Origin: Eleginops maclovinus
Lineage: Eukaryota; Chordata; Actinopteri; Perciformes; Eleginopidae
NCBI RefSeq assembly: GCF_036324505.1
Contig: NC_086366.1
Span: 15,501,427 to 15,565,426 of the forward strand
DNA length: 64,000 bases
Reading direction: 5' to 3'
The notes under the pieces were generated by a model, which saw only the letters and a program-made list of their open reading frames with translations, was not told the DNA's origin and did no database searches. Shown here piece after piece: positions 62,966-64,000 of the stretch; within the stretch, counting starts at the first letter, position 1, and every line of letters begins with the position of its first letter. The translations under genes and the position numbers were made by a program.

Positions 62966-64000
62966 CCTTTTGATCTGGATGTCCAATTAGTCTTAATGAG
63001 AAGTGTAATCGATTTGAAGCAAAAAATTCCTGATGTATATATTGACCACGGAGGTTGTGTTCTCCTCTTGCAGAACCATGCCAGGATGCATTAGTGCTCA
63101 AGTAATGCCTTTGAGTTGGGACAACCAGAGATCTGGCCAATCCGCTTCCTCTCACTGCTACTATTGTCCAGAAGTCCAGAAGATGACTTAATTGCTGCTG
63201 CTTTTTCAGCCCAATCATTCAAAACAATCATTCTAACAAATTTCTATGACCGAAAGAAGAAAGCATTGCAGATCAGATACTGGCGAAAATCCCTTGAACA
63301 AAATCCAGAACCAACTGAAAACAAGAAAAAGTAACCATAATCTCCCGAGTGGGCTCATCTTTCTGTGAATGGAAGGTATGTACAAAGGTTTTAAGACAAA
63401 ATTGTTTTTAAATTAATTGTTTAAAACACATTTCAATTTCAACTGTTGTTGTTTTTCCCCCAATCTTAAAGACATGACATGTCAGACAACTCCAAAGAGA
63501 GAGTTCAAACCAATTCAGTGGAGGTACATTTCACTGGACGACATAACGTACTATATGCAACAGATATTCAGTTTTATATATTTAACCTTTAGATCTCTTT
63601 TGTTTCTTAAATGCCACTAAAGTCTCCAGTTTGGCCATTGAAGCAGATGACTTTAAGCATGGACGGGAGGAGCTCCAACATTATGTTAGATCTCGTTGCT
63701 AAAAACAAAGTTTTTTTGTTTCTGTTGGAAGTTTTACACTGCAATGTTGAAGTCCATGCCCAAGAGGCAACATTTCTCTTAGATGGGCATGAGAAAAAAA
63801 AGAGGGCAACTTTGTTTTATTAAGCACAATGAAATATAGGAAGAGAAAGCCTGCCACTACAGTTAAAGGTAGAACATGCATACATATTGTCGAAAAGGTT
63901 AGGGTCCCTAGCCCTTTCGACAAAACTCCCCTTTCCCTCTTGTTTTATTGCATGATTTCAATTAAACCTTTTCAAATTGGAATGTTCAGAGAACCTCAAC
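62966..64000. other. right end of window, unassigned
   Basis: No supported gene. Short plus-strand frames at 63116-63334 and 63417-63620 have no recognised domain. Confidence 0.45.

Noticed and set aside
63061..63620. Possible transposase-like or exon-like frames near the right edge
   Set aside because: No catalytic motif, conserved block or matching donor and acceptor pair could be found.

Overview
The window is vertebrate, almost certainly teleost, genomic DNA. The evidence is large introns with GT-AG junctions, very long (CA)n/(TG)n microsatellites, a LINE with a GATG-type 3' tail, and repeat families that I recognise as common in fish. No bacterial, viral or CRISPR-like organisation is visible.

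Positions 599-37419 (minus strand) hold the 5' three quarters of a roundabout axon-guidance receptor, which I identify as robo3. I reconstructed 20 coding exons by hand. Every junction has GT/AG, every phase closes, and the model gives 1053 codons plus one base with no in-frame stop. In order they encode a signal peptide, five Ig domains, three fibronectin III domains, one membrane helix and the first part of the cytoplasmic tail, including a CC0-type tyrosine motif. The gene runs off the left edge of the window, so later cytoplasmic exons are missing. Introns 1 and 2 (8.2 and 8.5 kb) separate the signal-peptide exon, the Ig1 exon and the rest of the ectodomain. Two of the (UG)n tracts in the transcript lie at or just after splice donors (exons 9 and 2).

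Positions 37420-51289 form the spacer upstream of robo3. It contains the probable 5' leader, two (TG)n microsatellites, a decayed RTE/Rex3-like LINE of about 3.2 kb (44437-47643, minus strand, with a candidate imperfect target-site duplication) and a degenerate copy of a common fish repeat.

At 51290-51744 (plus strand) a CpG-rich block leads into an ATG in strong Kozak context and a 55-nt signal-peptide-like first coding exon. This is a divergent neighbour of robo3 that I cannot name; no second exon is visible. The remainder, to 64000, is its probable first intron. It carries a second common-repeat copy, an endonuclease-half fragment of an L2/CR1-like LINE (about 60230-61352) and a near-perfect 17-bp hairpin.

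I found no clear new biological system. The most interesting items are the (UG)n tract that begins at the exon 9 donor, the frame-neutral Ig1 and transmembrane exons, the ancestral-type Slit-binding surface in Ig1, and the hairpin elements.
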